From assembly GCF_947499215.1 (NCBI RefSeq), contig NZ_CANMNI010000001.1:1383523-1447522 (forward strand): 64,000 nt of DNA, given 5' to 3'. The notes beneath the pieces are model-generated. The model was not told where the DNA came from and ran no database searches. It saw only the letters and a program-made list of their open reading frames with translations. Source of the DNA: an uncultured Pontibacter sp. (lineage in GTDB: Bacteria > Bacteroidota > Bacteroidia > Cytophagales > Hymenobacteraceae). Both the position numbers and the translations under genes were made by a program. Shown piece after piece: positions 51,463-61,379 of this stretch (the stretch's first letter is position 1; every line of letters begins with the position of its first letter).

Positions 51463-53013
51463 TTAGTTTTGGGTGGCGATGGCCGTAATGCGCTTAAACC
51501 CAGAGAATGTCTTAATTTTTGAAGCGTCTATGTTACCAACTCCTGTATTGATCATCGGTAGGATGTAGACTTTGCCCTCTGTTCCGTAGGTAGACATGAT
51601 CAGTTGTCTGTTGTTGGTGCTGATGTAAGGCGGATCCCAACTTTCAGACCTAAAAGGGTAGTCTGCCTGCTGATAGATTTGCAGCGTTGTGATTTCCTCA
51701 CCCGCTGGTACGGTATAGCGCTCTTCATAAACCGGAGTATCCGTAGCATAAAGCACCGCATAGATCTTGCTGCTTGTGGCATAGTACATCACGCGCTGAT
51801 TGTCCAGCAAAACAAACTGTGTGGCATTCTCAATATCCGGTGCTGTGGAAAGGTCGTAGACCGCTTTCGGAGCCGGAGGTATAGGGCTCGGATAGTTGTT
51901 GCCTCCGCCATCCATTACATAGAGCTCAAATGCTCCGGTGGACTTGTCTTTTAGTAAGTGAAGAAAGTCTCCGTTGCTATTCGCTCCTGCCGCCATATTA
52001 ACTTTTCCGGGGAGTGAGGCCGGGTTAAAGGCTCCATCTGTTACTGCAGGGGCTTTATGCATCTTTCTATCTCCAAACTGCTGGATAGTGGGCATGTATA
52101 CAAAGTGCCCATTCACTTCATCATAAAAGTTGATTCTTACTGGTGGATTCGTGTTAAAACCGTTCAGCGCTACATCATCCGGCACTACAAAAGGGAAATC
52201 AAAAGGAAGACCGATCTTTCTGGCTGCCCCCAGATAGGTGCCCGTTAACTTTCCATCCGCAATAAAGATGTCACCCTGCACGATGCCGCCTAGCGCCTGA
52301 GGTTTAGCACTTCCGGTTCCACTAAAAAACAGCTCTCCGTTCATGCCACCAGAGGTATAATCGAGGGTATTGATGCGTACGGTGCTGTTATCCGTAATAG
52401 CATACAGCACATCTGCTCCAAACACTTTTGTGAAGCGCATTTGCTTTACCAAGCCATCAATCTTTCTGCCATTTATAGCGGAGTAAACCCCATACTTCAC
52501 ACTTTCACCACTGTAATCTGATGTGACAGAGGAATGCATAATATGGCTCAGGTCCGTATTGATGCCATCACTCGTTTCAGCGATTACCAAGCCTTCTCCG
52601 ATATTGTTACGCACCACAACTGGCCAAGCCATGATGTATTCCAAACCCGTCGAATTGTCAGTAACGGTGTAGTATAGTTGATGATGTTTCCCCGCCACGT
52701 TAGGTTTAAAACGGATCTCATAATCCAAGTTTTTCTCCTCCCCAATCACTTGGTATACCGTGTCATCTGGCTGCACATTAATACGCCACTTATAAGACAG
52801 GTTTGACTCAGAAAGACCAGCTATGTCTAGTTTAGGCTGTACAACCAAATGCTCAAACTGATAGACAGCCAGCTTACTTACGCCAGTAGTATCAATGGCA
52901 ACACCGGGGATCGGTTTAATATCCAAGCTACTCAGGTCGTCGTAGCAGGAGCTCATCGCACCGCTCAGCACAACGCATAGCAGCAACACCAAGGTTTTTA
53001 TATTCTTCATCAT
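51463..53013 (-). CDS. PKD-like family surface lipoprotein
   Basis: A 516-residue lipoprotein (signal ending MSSC, Cys23). The N-terminal part (about 30-135) has PKD-like beta repeats (LAVYQFEHLVVQPKLDIAGLSESNLSY..., YTVTDNSTGLEYIMAWPVVV). The remainder contains repeating beta segments with alternating text such as GEGLVIAETSDGI, KAVYDLSTAPDIENATQF and VMYYATSSKIYAVLY, likely a propeller. This family is typically the last gene of SusC-SusD-DUF4843 operons, where it probably acts as an accessory ligand-binding surface protein. Ligand unknown. One base separates it from the DUF4843 gene. Confidence 0.85.
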   Translation of the reverse strand: MMKNIKTLVLLLCVVLSGAMSSCYDDLSSLDIKPIPGVAIDTTGVSKLAVYQFEHLVVQPKLDIAGLSESNLSYKWRINVQPDDTVYQVIGEEKNLDYEIRFKPNVAGKHHQLYYTVTDNSTGLEYIMAWPVVVRNNIGEGLVIAETSDGINTDLSHIMHSSVTSDYSGESVKYGVYSAINGRKIDGLVKQMRFTKVFGADVLYAITDNSTVRINTLDYTSGGMNGELFFSGTGSAKPQALGGIVQGDIFIADGKLTGTYLGAARKIGLPFDFPFVVPDDVALNGFNTNPPVRINFYDEVNGHFVYMPTIQQFGDRKMHKAPAVTDGAFNPASLPGKVNMAAGANSNGDFLHLLKDKSTGAFELYVMDGGGNNYPSPIPPAPKAVYDLSTAPDIENATQFVLLDNQRVMYYATSSKIYAVLYATDTPVYEERYTVPAGEEITTLQIYQQADYPFRSESWDPPYISTNNRQLIMSTYGTEGKVYILPMINTGVGNIDASKIKTFSGFKRITAIATQN

Positions 53014-53014
53014 G

Positions 53015-53749
53015 TTATTCGAATTTTGAACGCGTATAATAAATCGGAACTATCTTCTCCCCCGCCTTTGTCCCATCGTCGTGCAACAGCGGATTATCAG
53101 GGTTGTCTTTGTTCCATTGCATCACGTAGTCACCAAATTTTGTCCCAAGCGCTTCTGCTCCTATAGGTCCTACAGCTAAGTAATCACTTACAGCAAACTT
53201 CGTTACACCGGTAGATTCCACAATGGCTCTGTAAGCCGCGGTACTGGCTGTCGCCGTGAAGAAGAATCTATAAAATGTCCATGCGGGTACGATCACTTTG
53301 TTAGTCCAAGCAAGCGTAAAATCGCTCATCTCGATACTGCCTTTTTTAAAGTCCTCGGATTCTACCAGTTTTAAATGAAGGGATACTTTATCGTTATCAA
53401 GTTCTGGTGATTTGAACAACCGAATGGATAGCTTGCCTTTAAACTCCCCCGGGTTAACTACACCACCTATAATCTCGTATTGATCTGGTCTTGCTGTGGT
53501 CAGGGAGTCATTTATCACCTGCACATTAAAGTATCTTTTATGATCTGTGGCATTCCCGACAATATGCACGTCTATTTCCTGCACATGATCTTCACCGGGA
53601 TTCGTCAGAAAGGAGTACTCTGTTGACTTCGAGGTAAAATTCACCGCGGGGTCAGCCGTAAAGGGTGCGATATCCTGCTTGGTGCAACCGGCAAACACTA
53701 CCATTAGCACTAATGCTAGGTATGGGATAAGCTTTAACTTTTTCATCAT
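53015..53749 (-). CDS. DUF4843-family lipoprotein
   Basis: A 244-residue lipoprotein (lipobox FAGC, Cys22). The mature part has beta-sandwich-like segments (TEYSFLTNPGEDHVQEIDVHIVGNATDHKRYFNV..., GVVNPGEFKGKLSIRLFKSPEL, VSLHLKLVES) characteristic of the DUF4843 family, which is found almost only between SusD and PKD-like genes. Function unknown, surface location expected. Operon partners lie 1 base downstream and 15 bases upstream. Confidence 0.85.
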   Translation of the reverse strand: MMKKLKLIPYLALVLMVVFAGCTKQDIAPFTADPAVNFTSKSTEYSFLTNPGEDHVQEIDVHIVGNATDHKRYFNVQVINDSLTTARPDQYEIIGGVVNPGEFKGKLSIRLFKSPELDNDKVSLHLKLVESEDFKKGSIEMSDFTLAWTNKVIVPAWTFYRFFFTATASTAAYRAIVESTGVTKFAVSDYLAVGPIGAEALGTKFGDYVMQWNKDNPDNPLLHDDGTKAGEKIVPIYYTRSKFE

Positions 53750-53764
53750 CCTTAAATTTTAGGG

Positions 53765-55240
53765 CTATTGTATTCTGTTTCCAAATTCAATTTCGCTGTC
53801 AGGGTATGGCAGCACATAGATCTTATCGCCAACTTCTGTAGTGGCTGACAGGCCCGGTATGGTGGTGCTGCCCAAGCGTTTGTAGTAGAAGAATAACTGG
53901 CCTTCGCTGACAAACTCCTTGCGATGCTCCTTGAACAGCTCAAGCTTCACCTCGTCTTGGCTGGCATCTTCAGGGATCTGATGAATAATACCGCGACTGC
54001 TTCTCACCCTGTTTAAAAGATCAATAGCCGTACTAAGCTCCCCAGTGTTAGCGTAGTATTCGGCGGCGATAAAATACATTTCGGGCAGCTTGATCAGCGG
54101 CAGAATGTTAGTCCGAGTAATACCTCTTTGGCGTAGCTTTTTAGAAACCAAGCCCCGGCTTTGTGATTCCAAAAGCGTATTGTAGCGCACGTCTGCCACA
54201 CCAATATTCACATTGCTCGTTTCATAGATTTCCGCAGCCGCACTTGTCGTTAAGAACAGCGCATCATAGTTCGTGGAGCTCTCAGCATTTAGATACCGTT
54301 CCACGATATCGGCGAATGCGGTAACATTGAGACTGAACAGGTGTTCCGGGTGTAGCGTAGGATCGGCACTCACAGGATAGCTTTCAGAAACAATAAGCCT
54401 AGCAGGTGAGCTGTTGATAACCTCTTCAGCGGCTAATCGGGCAGCATTCAGCTTGTCTGCCCCGCCTTGCCAGAGCAGCATTCTCGCCTGTAGAGCCTTT
54501 ACCGCATAGTAGTTCATGCGCTGCTCCCTTTGGCTAAAGAAGCCATCTCGATTCACCGCCTCGTAAAATCCGGCTGGTCGCTCAGCATTTGGGTAGATCG
54601 GATCGGCTTTTAAAAGCCCTAAAGCTGTCTCTATATCCTTGGCCATCAGCTCAAAAGTCTGGCTATAAGTCAGCTGAGGCGTTAGGTCTTTCGAGTACTC
54701 CGTTACATAAGGGATGGCAAGTTTCGACGACACATCAGTTCGGTTAGCCATATTGCCATAGCCATAAAGGCGCATCAAATCAAAGTGGAGAAATGCTCTT
54801 AAGCCCAATAACTCACCTTTGATGATATCATGACTGATGGGGTGAAGCACCTCCTTGTTCTTTTCAATGAACCCAAGCGCGTTATTGATGTTGGCGATGA
54901 CATTGTATGACTTATTCCAAAGCGCATCCACTCTTGGCATGGACCTGTTGGATTTATACTGGAACCGCTGCAGCTCATTGTAAGCTGCCAAGGTCGGCAG
55001 TGTTGCATACTGCTGGCTAAAAAGATCCACCATGTTCCAAGTCATATCCTTGGCATAGAGCTCCGGTGCGGCCATACTGATGTAGGTGCCAATCAAAGCA
55101 TCCTTAAAACCCGTCTCTGTCTTAAACTGCTCTTCTTGTCTTATTTGAGCGGAGGGCGTTACATCCAGCCACTCCTGACAGGCTGTTGTACTAAGCAGTA
55201 TCAACAGCCCGGCTATTGTATTTTTAACTTTTATTAACAT
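53765..55240 (-). CDS. SusD/RagB-family outer-membrane lipoprotein
   Basis: A 491-residue SusD homologue (lipobox STTAC, Cys21) that forms the lid of a SusC channel. Early text (WLDVTPSAQIRQEEQFKTETGFKDALIGTYISMA) and the helical TPR-like body (NNALGFIEKNKEVLH, LLGLRAFLHFDLMRLYG, KALQARMLLWQGGADKLNAAR) fit the family, as does the C-terminal EHRKEFVSEGQLFFYYKRLG. Ten bases separate it from susC. The ligand cannot be read from the sequence; DUF4843/PKD-like neighbours and a peptidase point away from a typical polysaccharide locus, which would contain glycoside hydrolases. Confidence 0.94.
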   Translation of the reverse strand: MLIKVKNTIAGLLILLSTTACQEWLDVTPSAQIRQEEQFKTETGFKDALIGTYISMAAPELYAKDMTWNMVDLFSQQYATLPTLAAYNELQRFQYKSNRSMPRVDALWNKSYNVIANINNALGFIEKNKEVLHPISHDIIKGELLGLRAFLHFDLMRLYGYGNMANRTDVSSKLAIPYVTEYSKDLTPQLTYSQTFELMAKDIETALGLLKADPIYPNAERPAGFYEAVNRDGFFSQREQRMNYYAVKALQARMLLWQGGADKLNAARLAAEEVINSSPARLIVSESYPVSADPTLHPEHLFSLNVTAFADIVERYLNAESSTNYDALFLTTSAAAEIYETSNVNIGVADVRYNTLLESQSRGLVSKKLRQRGITRTNILPLIKLPEMYFIAAEYYANTGELSTAIDLLNRVRSSRGIIHQIPEDASQDEVKLELFKEHRKEFVSEGQLFFYYKRLGSTTIPGLSATTEVGDKIYVLPYPDSEIEFGNRIQ

Positions 55241-55250
55241 GATAATGAGC

Positions 55251-58200
55251 TTAAAAATTGGCTAATACAGAGAAAGACATTGTTCTTGCGAAAGGATACT
55301 GGGTTCCTCTCTCGATTCTGATGGTAGAGATCGTGGCCATCTCATTCATGTTGACACTAAGCTTCAACCTTTCCATGCCCATCTTCTTTACCAGCGAGGA
55401 ATTCACATCGTAATACAGTGTGACCGCGGCAACATTCATTTCATTGCGGTCCTGTACGAAACGGGAGGTGGCTCTCGTCTTCTCATCGTAGCTCTCATAA
55501 GCCCCATCACCGTCCGTGTCCACAGAGTATGTACCTAAGCGCTTGAACAGGGCCTCTTGGCCAGGGTAGGTCCATCTGCCTGTCAACACCCTTCTGTCCA
55601 CGTTATAATTCATGTCCACGTTTTCGACCTTGTCAACCAGTGTCTGGTTATACATCTGACCTCCTCCGAGGTAGCGGAATGTCACGTTCAGGCCAAAGCC
55701 TTTGTGCTCCGCATTAAAACCAAAGGTGCCACGGTATTTTGGGTTGCTGTTGCCAACCACCACCATATCCCTTGCATCCCAGATATAGGTTGTGTTGCCT
55801 TCGCGAGTCAGGTAGATCTCATTTCCTGTTGCAGGATCTATACCCAGCGATGGAACCGCCCAGATTGCGTCCATTGACATACCGTCCTGATACTTGTGCA
55901 AAGGCTTGTTATTTCCTCTTTCGGCAGCCTGCGCATCCATCGCATCGTTATAGCTCTTCATGGAGTTAGACAGTTCCACGATCTCATTCTTATTGGTGAC
56001 TACCCCAAAATTCAGGCTAAGAAAGCTTCTGTCACGCGTCCATGCCAGATAAGAGGCATTCAGGTCATATCCACTGTTCTTCACTTTCCCGAGGTTATCC
56101 TTCACACGATTGAAACCCGTAGAATTGGGTATGGTCATATCCGTAATCAGGTTTTCGGTATAGCTCTCGTAGTAGTCAAGCCTAAAAGTCAGATTTCTGA
56201 ATTTGGCATCAAGGCCGGCGTTATAGTCAAACTTAGACTCCCACTGCAGACCGGCATTCGCCATGTTCTGCAGGTAAGAACCCGTAAAACCCTGATACAA
56301 AGCATCCAAGTAATAGGCATATGTGGCGATGGAGGCATTGGTATTGAAGTTCTGATTACCGGTTGAACCGATAGAGCCTCGCACCTTCAGTACATCGAAC
56401 ATGGCCGCAGGGAAGAAATTCTCGTTGTGCAGGTTCCACCCCAGTCCAAGGCTCCAGAAGTTAGCCCAGCGCTTATCGGCACCAAACTGGGAGGAGGCGC
56501 TTGTTCTAAGCGTAATATCCGTCAGGAACCTGTTATCATACATATAGGAACCAACCCCTAGAAAGCCTAAGTCACGAGAGATCCCATCAATACCAGTGGG
56601 GCGGGCATCGAGGGCGTAGGCGCGGCCGAACATAATGTTATCCATGCGGTTGCTCGGGAAGCCCTCAACACGATGGATAACTTCGTTGAACTTGTTTTCA
56701 CTGATGTTGAAACCAGCGTTCGCAAAGTAGAAATGTTTATTGATCGATTTGGAATAGTTGATATTGAAGTCTCCGGAAAGATAGCTGCTCTCGCCGTTGT
56801 TCAATTGATAAGAGCCTTTTCGCTTCGCCATCTCTTCGCCCAAAAATCCCTCAAAACGGGTATGTGAGGAAGGGTAGAATTCATCCGCATCATTTTTCTT
56901 GACATCGATGCCCACGCGCGTGGTGGCTCTTAAGCCTTGTAAGATATCCCATTCCAGATAAAAGTTGTTGGTAAAGTTAAAATAGCTGGAGGCGAGTCTT
57001 GAGTTCAGGTCAGCATTGTAGAGCGGGTTTGTATAGCGTTCGCCATTGGGGCCGATCTCCGCATAGTAGGGAATGGTGCCATCCACATTCTCAGCTCTCC
57101 AGTAGGGATTCATTTTGGCATACTCATCAAACGTACCATAGTGAGATTCTGTCGCGTTGTTGTTATTGGCACTCATGATATTGCGGAATGACAAATTCTT
57201 AAGACGGTAAGAGGTAGTCAGGTTACCGGAAATATTCTTGCGTGAGGAGCCCTTCATTACCCCGACTACATCCCGATAAGATACATTTCCCAGAATTCGA
57301 AGATCTTCTGAACCCAGCTCCACTGACATAGAGTGCCTCTGGCCCACACCCGTCTGCAACGGTTTCGCCATCCAGTAGGTATCCAGCCCTTCTAGCGCCA
57401 GCTTCTTGCGCATGTTATACAGCTGTTTCAGCTCAACATACCTATCAGCGTCCCGGTGCGTGGGGTCATACATCCCGTCGATTCGCTCCGCCTCGAGTTT
57501 TTCGAGCGCATTGGTCAGGTTATAACTGGTGAGATCAGGCATATCGATATCTACACTGCCATTATAGCTCACTAGAGCCTGAGAGCCTGACAATCTTTTG
57601 GTTTCAATAACAACTACACCATTGGCGGCCCTTGCCCCATAAATAGCCTTAGAAGCAGCGTCTTTCAAGAGCGTCACGCTCTCCACTCTGTTGATATCCA
57701 AGTCAAGCACCTGCTCCGCGCTCGTCTCGAAACCATTCAAGATAAATAGAGGCTGGTTCGGGTTCTTCAGGTAGTTTCCTTTCAGTCCCTGCCCGGCATT
57801 TGTCTCACTCGCCGGGAAGGTGGAGGTCCCGCGTATCTGCATTTCAGGCAAGGCGTTTGGATTAGAGCCCATCGACAGGTTGTCCATGATCACCACCGAC
57901 GGATCGATGTTACGAATCGTCTGGAACAGATTTGCATTCCCTACTTTTTTCAGTTCTTCCTGTGTTATGGTGACGGCTGAACCGGTATAACTCTCCACCG
58001 GTCTTTCGAATATACCGGTAATAACCACTTGTGAGAGTTCATTCACAGCAGGCATTAGCTGCAGGTTGATCTCCGCCCGACCGTTTACAGCCACTTCCTG
58101 CGTCTCGTAGCTTAGGAACCTGAAGATGAGGACATCACTGGGAGCCACCTGAATAGTATAGTTGCCGTCATTATCAGATATCATGCCCCTTGTGGAGCCT

Positions 58201-58730
58201 TTTACCATAATACTGACACCGGGCAACGGACTCCCGTTCTCATCTGTGACAGTACCCTTTACTTTAATCTGATCCTGTGGCGTGATAGCCTTAGCAGTAG
58301 GCTTGTTCGGGGTGATCAGCACCATGTTATCTTCACTTACTTCGACCTTGTACTTAGGCCCTACGAGCCTTGACACAGCCTCTTGAAGGGTTGCCTCTGC
58401 GATTTTAGCGTTTACTTTTTTAGTAACATCCAGTTCATCGTCACTGTAAAAGAAACTCACATTCAAGTCTTTGCGAATCTTATTAAACGCTTCCTGAAGT
58501 GTAACTGTCCCCATGTTCAAATTGATCACTCTTGGGGCTTGGCTTTTAGTATCCTTCTCTAGCTGGTAGGCATTCGTTGTGTTTAATGTAATTACCTGTG
58601 CGAAGGCATTCGCTGTAACCTGCTGCGAGCAGAAGAGTGTTAGAACTAACAAATGTCTTTTACCCCATAAGGGGAGCTTTTTCCGACTTGGTAGCCGTAT
58701 AAAAGCATTTTCTGGTAGAAATGTTGCCAT
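55251..58730 (-). CDS. SusC/RagA-family TonB-dependent receptor with STN domain
   Basis: An 1159-residue outer-membrane transporter. After an export signal (HLLVLTLFCSQQVTANAFAQ) come an STN signalling domain (about 77-128, NLNMGTVTLQEAFNKIRKDLNVSFFYSDDEL), a carboxypeptidase-D-like regulatory repeat (about 156-230, KVKGTVTDENGSPLPGVSIMVKG), the plug with YGARAANGVVVIETK and a long beta-barrel ending in a C-terminal aromatic-strand (MSFSVLANF). The STN domain interacts with a FecR anti-sigma factor in related systems, and a FecR/sigma pair lies just upstream. The start at 58730 (MATFLPENAF) is preferred to one at 58778. Confidence 0.94.
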   Translation of the reverse strand: MATFLPENAFIRLPSRKKLPLWGKRHLLVLTLFCSQQVTANAFAQVITLNTTNAYQLEKDTKSQAPRVINLNMGTVTLQEAFNKIRKDLNVSFFYSDDELDVTKKVNAKIAEATLQEAVSRLVGPKYKVEVSEDNMVLITPNKPTAKAITPQDQIKVKGTVTDENGSPLPGVSIMVKGSTRGMISDNDGNYTIQVAPSDVLIFRFLSYETQEVAVNGRAEINLQLMPAVNELSQVVITGIFERPVESYTGSAVTITQEELKKVGNANLFQTIRNIDPSVVIMDNLSMGSNPNALPEMQIRGTSTFPASETNAGQGLKGNYLKNPNQPLFILNGFETSAEQVLDLDINRVESVTLLKDAASKAIYGARAANGVVVIETKRLSGSQALVSYNGSVDIDMPDLTSYNLTNALEKLEAERIDGMYDPTHRDADRYVELKQLYNMRKKLALEGLDTYWMAKPLQTGVGQRHSMSVELGSEDLRILGNVSYRDVVGVMKGSSRKNISGNLTTSYRLKNLSFRNIMSANNNNATESHYGTFDEYAKMNPYWRAENVDGTIPYYAEIGPNGERYTNPLYNADLNSRLASSYFNFTNNFYLEWDILQGLRATTRVGIDVKKNDADEFYPSSHTRFEGFLGEEMAKRKGSYQLNNGESSYLSGDFNINYSKSINKHFYFANAGFNISENKFNEVIHRVEGFPSNRMDNIMFGRAYALDARPTGIDGISRDLGFLGVGSYMYDNRFLTDITLRTSASSQFGADKRWANFWSLGLGWNLHNENFFPAAMFDVLKVRGSIGSTGNQNFNTNASIATYAYYLDALYQGFTGSYLQNMANAGLQWESKFDYNAGLDAKFRNLTFRLDYYESYTENLITDMTIPNSTGFNRVKDNLGKVKNSGYDLNASYLAWTRDRSFLSLNFGVVTNKNEIVELSNSMKSYNDAMDAQAAERGNNKPLHKYQDGMSMDAIWAVPSLGIDPATGNEIYLTREGNTTYIWDARDMVVVGNSNPKYRGTFGFNAEHKGFGLNVTFRYLGGGQMYNQTLVDKVENVDMNYNVDRRVLTGRWTYPGQEALFKRLGTYSVDTDGDGAYESYDEKTRATSRFVQDRNEMNVAAVTLYYDVNSSLVKKMGMERLKLSVNMNEMATISTIRIERGTQYPFARTMSFSVLANF

Positions 58731-58993
58731 AAGGTTAAGGTTGGTTAGATATAGTGGTAAAAAGGTATCTGCTACCATTTACCGCAGGAGAAATAATACT
58801 TCTCCTAGGCAAGTGGCCTATAAACGCGCTATTCTATTATCATTATTCTTACAACCCTTCTCTCCAACCGTGACAGTATCCGATACTGCCAACCTAACGC
58901 TAGGGCAAAAGATATCCTGCTCTTCCTAAATGAAAGCCTTTTATAGGGACAGAGGCTATTCAGGAAGCGTAAGCACTAAAGATTTCAATAAAG

Positions 58994-60217
58994 CTATTTC
59001 TTCTTCAGGATTTTAACTTTATTGTTATCTATCCTATAATCCACATTTGAAGTTTTACTGATCAGTTCAAGTATGTGCTCGACTGGCTTTTCTTTCAAAG
59101 CCATGCCGGTAAAGACCTTATCTTTAAGAGATGGATGCTCGTATTCAACGCTTATCGCATACCATCTGGATAACCTGACAAGAATACTCTCAAGCTCCGC
59201 TTTTTCAAAATAGAACTTCCCATCTTTCCAAGCTGTGTACTCTTCTGTATCGACTACCCTGATATTTATGTCTTTATTTTTTCTATCGTAAACGGCTTGT
59301 TTACTAGGGGTTAGCACTGCTTCCGTAGAAGCACTCGTGCTCTTCATACTCACTTTACCTTCTACTAGCGTAGTCGCGATAGTTTTATCATCGGCATAAG
59401 CACTTAAGTTGAATTCCGTCCCAAGCACTTTCACTTCCACTAATCCGGTTTCCACCACAAACTGTCTGGAGTCTTTTTTCACTTCAAAATAAGCCTCCCC
59501 TTGTAGTTGCACCATGCGTCTGTCGCCAGCAAATCGTACAGGATATGTTAAGGAAGATGCCGAATTAAGCCATACCCTACTGCCATCCGGTAATAACACC
59601 TGATATTCACCTCCGACAGGCACTTTCAGTGTGTTATAAGCCAGCTCGCCCTCATCACTTAGACCATCCGTATTTTCATAAGACAGCAAGTTGTCTTCAT
59701 TGGTAATGGCTACACCCGGAAGTTGTATCAACCCGTCTTTCTGGGTTGCAAGATTCACTTCTTCACCGTTTGCCAGCACAAGAACCGCTTTCTTACTGCT
59801 CTGTGTTAGTCGGAGCGTTTCAGAGGCGCTATCAGCTGCGGCATACCTGCGATCTTTACCGCTGGTCATTTCTTCGCTTGCTGTGTATTTTTGATAGAAT
59901 AAATAACTGGTGATAGAAAGCAAGACAACTGCTGCGGCATATTTTAGCGATCTTCTAAAGAATGAGTTCGTTTTCTCTTTCCGCCTTACCGCAATTTTAG
60001 TCTTTACCCTTTCTAAGGCTGCATGACTGTTTAGCTTCTGATAAACCTCAAACTTATCGTTAACCGCATCCGAGTTTGTTATCCTACTGTATAATTCATC
60101 ATTGCCAGCCTGAGACCTCCAAACTGCCAAAACCTCATTCTCATCCTCAGTCAGAGTACCTGATATAGATTTGCAAATAAGTTCAGCAAGCTGAAAATTT
60201 GAATTACCAATGCGCAT
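58994..60217 (-). CDS. FecR-family anti-sigma factor
   Basis: A 407-residue inner-membrane regulator. The cytoplasmic N-terminal part (1-90, with DUF4880-like NEVLAVWRSQAGNDELYSRI) binds the sigma factor, one membrane helix follows (about 91-109, LKYAAAVVLLSITSYLF), then the periplasmic FecR domain (about 180-290, VPVGGEYQVLLPDGSRVWLNSASSLTYPVRFAG-like, GEAYFEVKKDSRQFVVETG, VLGTEFNLSAY) and DUF4974 (about 325-405). It relays receptor occupancy from the SusC STN domain to the sigma factor; this is inferred from the Fec model. A 263-base gap precedes the receptor gene. Confidence 0.93.
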   Translation of the reverse strand: MRIGNSNFQLAELICKSISGTLTEDENEVLAVWRSQAGNDELYSRITNSDAVNDKFEVYQKLNSHAALERVKTKIAVRRKEKTNSFFRRSLKYAAAVVLLSITSYLFYQKYTASEEMTSGKDRRYAAADSASETLRLTQSSKKAVLVLANGEEVNLATQKDGLIQLPGVAITNEDNLLSYENTDGLSDEGELAYNTLKVPVGGEYQVLLPDGSRVWLNSASSLTYPVRFAGDRRMVQLQGEAYFEVKKDSRQFVVETGLVEVKVLGTEFNLSAYADDKTIATTLVEGKVSMKSTSASTEAVLTPSKQAVYDRKNKDINIRVVDTEEYTAWKDGKFYFEKAELESILVRLSRWYAISVEYEHPSLKDKVFTGMALKEKPVEHILELISKTSNVDYRIDNNKVKILKKK

Positions 60218-60442
60218 AGTTCCTTCTTAGTGACTATAGAACTCTCGAAGCTCTATTTCGGGTGGAATTTATTTTTACTTTTTTAAAAAAAACTTAAATA
60301 TCCCTTATCAGAAGACCGGCTGTACTCCTCTTGTTATGAGATTACAACATTGTTGTTCTCCCCGGCATCAAGAAGGAAAAAGGGTAGCGATAAACTTGGA
60401 AATGACACTTGGCTTTAACAAACTCGGAGTACTTTAAAATAG

Positions 60443-61006
60443 TTACTTTGTTAAGAGTAAGCTGATAACGACATAGTAGGGGTAGTTTTTCAAAATCTCC
60501 CGAAGCAGCTGAAGCGCCCTTGCCCTTTGGGACTTTACAGTGTTGAGGCTGATTCCCATATCATCGGCAATTTCACTGTACTTAAGTTCCTCAATACAAG
60601 AAAGCTCAAAAACACGTCTGCATTTTTCAGGTAGCGAAGCAATCGCGTCATAGAGGATGCCATGCACCTCTTCTTCAATAATAAAATTATCAGCTGTGGC
60701 GAGGGATTCAAGGCCCTCCAGAAGATCCATAGATACATGCCTGCCTGACTTTTTCAAAAAGTCCAGTGATGCGTTACGCACAGTTGTATAAAGATAGGAT
60801 TTAAGTGCTCCCAAGGTCTCAAACTTGTCCCGCTTCTCCCATAGCACGACCATAGCCTCCTCCACTATTTCCTCTGCAACTTCTTGGTCTTTGACATACC
60901 TCCCTGCAAAAGAACATAGCCTGCCATAGAGTTGATGAAACAGCTCATTATAAGCTTTCTCATCCCCTCCTTTGAGTCTGCTAAGTAGTTCGTTGTCCTT
61001 ATCCAT
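60443..61006 (-). CDS. ECF RNA polymerase sigma factor (FecI-like)
   Basis: A 187-residue sigma-70 family factor with region 2 (YNELFHQLYGRLCSFAGRYVKDQEVAEEIVEEAMVVLWEKR) and region 4 (SLPEKCRRVFELSCIEELKYSEIADDMGISLNTVKSQRARALQLL). This is the standard Bacteroidota pattern of an ECF factor paired with FecR. It probably drives transcription of the SusC/SusD genes when the FecR partner releases it. Gene order sigma-FecR-SusC on one strand, with 225 bases between sigma and FecR genes. No promoter match was located for it. Confidence 0.92.
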   Translation of the reverse strand: MDKDNELLSRLKGGDEKAYNELFHQLYGRLCSFAGRYVKDQEVAEEIVEEAMVVLWEKRDKFETLGALKSYLYTTVRNASLDFLKKSGRHVSMDLLEGLESLATADNFIIEEEVHGILYDAIASLPEKCRRVFELSCIEELKYSEIADDMGISLNTVKSQRARALQLLREILKNYPYYVVISLLLTK

Positions 61007-61379
61007 CGCCTTGAAAAGGCTAATAATTTCGTAAAAATTATTTAAACAACTACTATATATATATAATTTATATTATGCTTTTGCCAAAATGCGACATCAG
61101 CATGCGCATTGTATAGCGGTAAATGCGACTTATTAGCGCCACCAAGCATTCAAAATCTGCCTTTCTGATAAGCCATTCATAAGGCAACATCCAACGTCAT
61201 TCATACAGGCGCAAAGATAGCCTTGCGGTCCGGACACGGGAACAAGGTCGTCCAAACAAAAGGGGTATCCACTGCCGTGGACCCTCCGCATTTTCTTTGG
61301 CTCCACCTTGCCCTTAGTCCGGCTCCGAAGGCAGCGGGGGCACCATAATCAATTTCCTCACACTTAAAGACATGAGATT
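61007..61379. other. 373-bp junction region, AT-rich then GC-richer
   Basis: The left part (61007-61080) is AT-rich leader of the sigma gene, including a TA-repeat tract near 61055. From about 61200 composition rises and reads like the DNA of the mobile genes that follow. No gene or RNA recognised. It marks a compositional boundary. Confidence 0.5.

Noticed and set aside
55557..56366. Plus-strand frames opposite the SusC gene
   Set aside because: They lie antisense to the TonB-receptor barrel, with His/Ile/Val-rich text and no family pattern.
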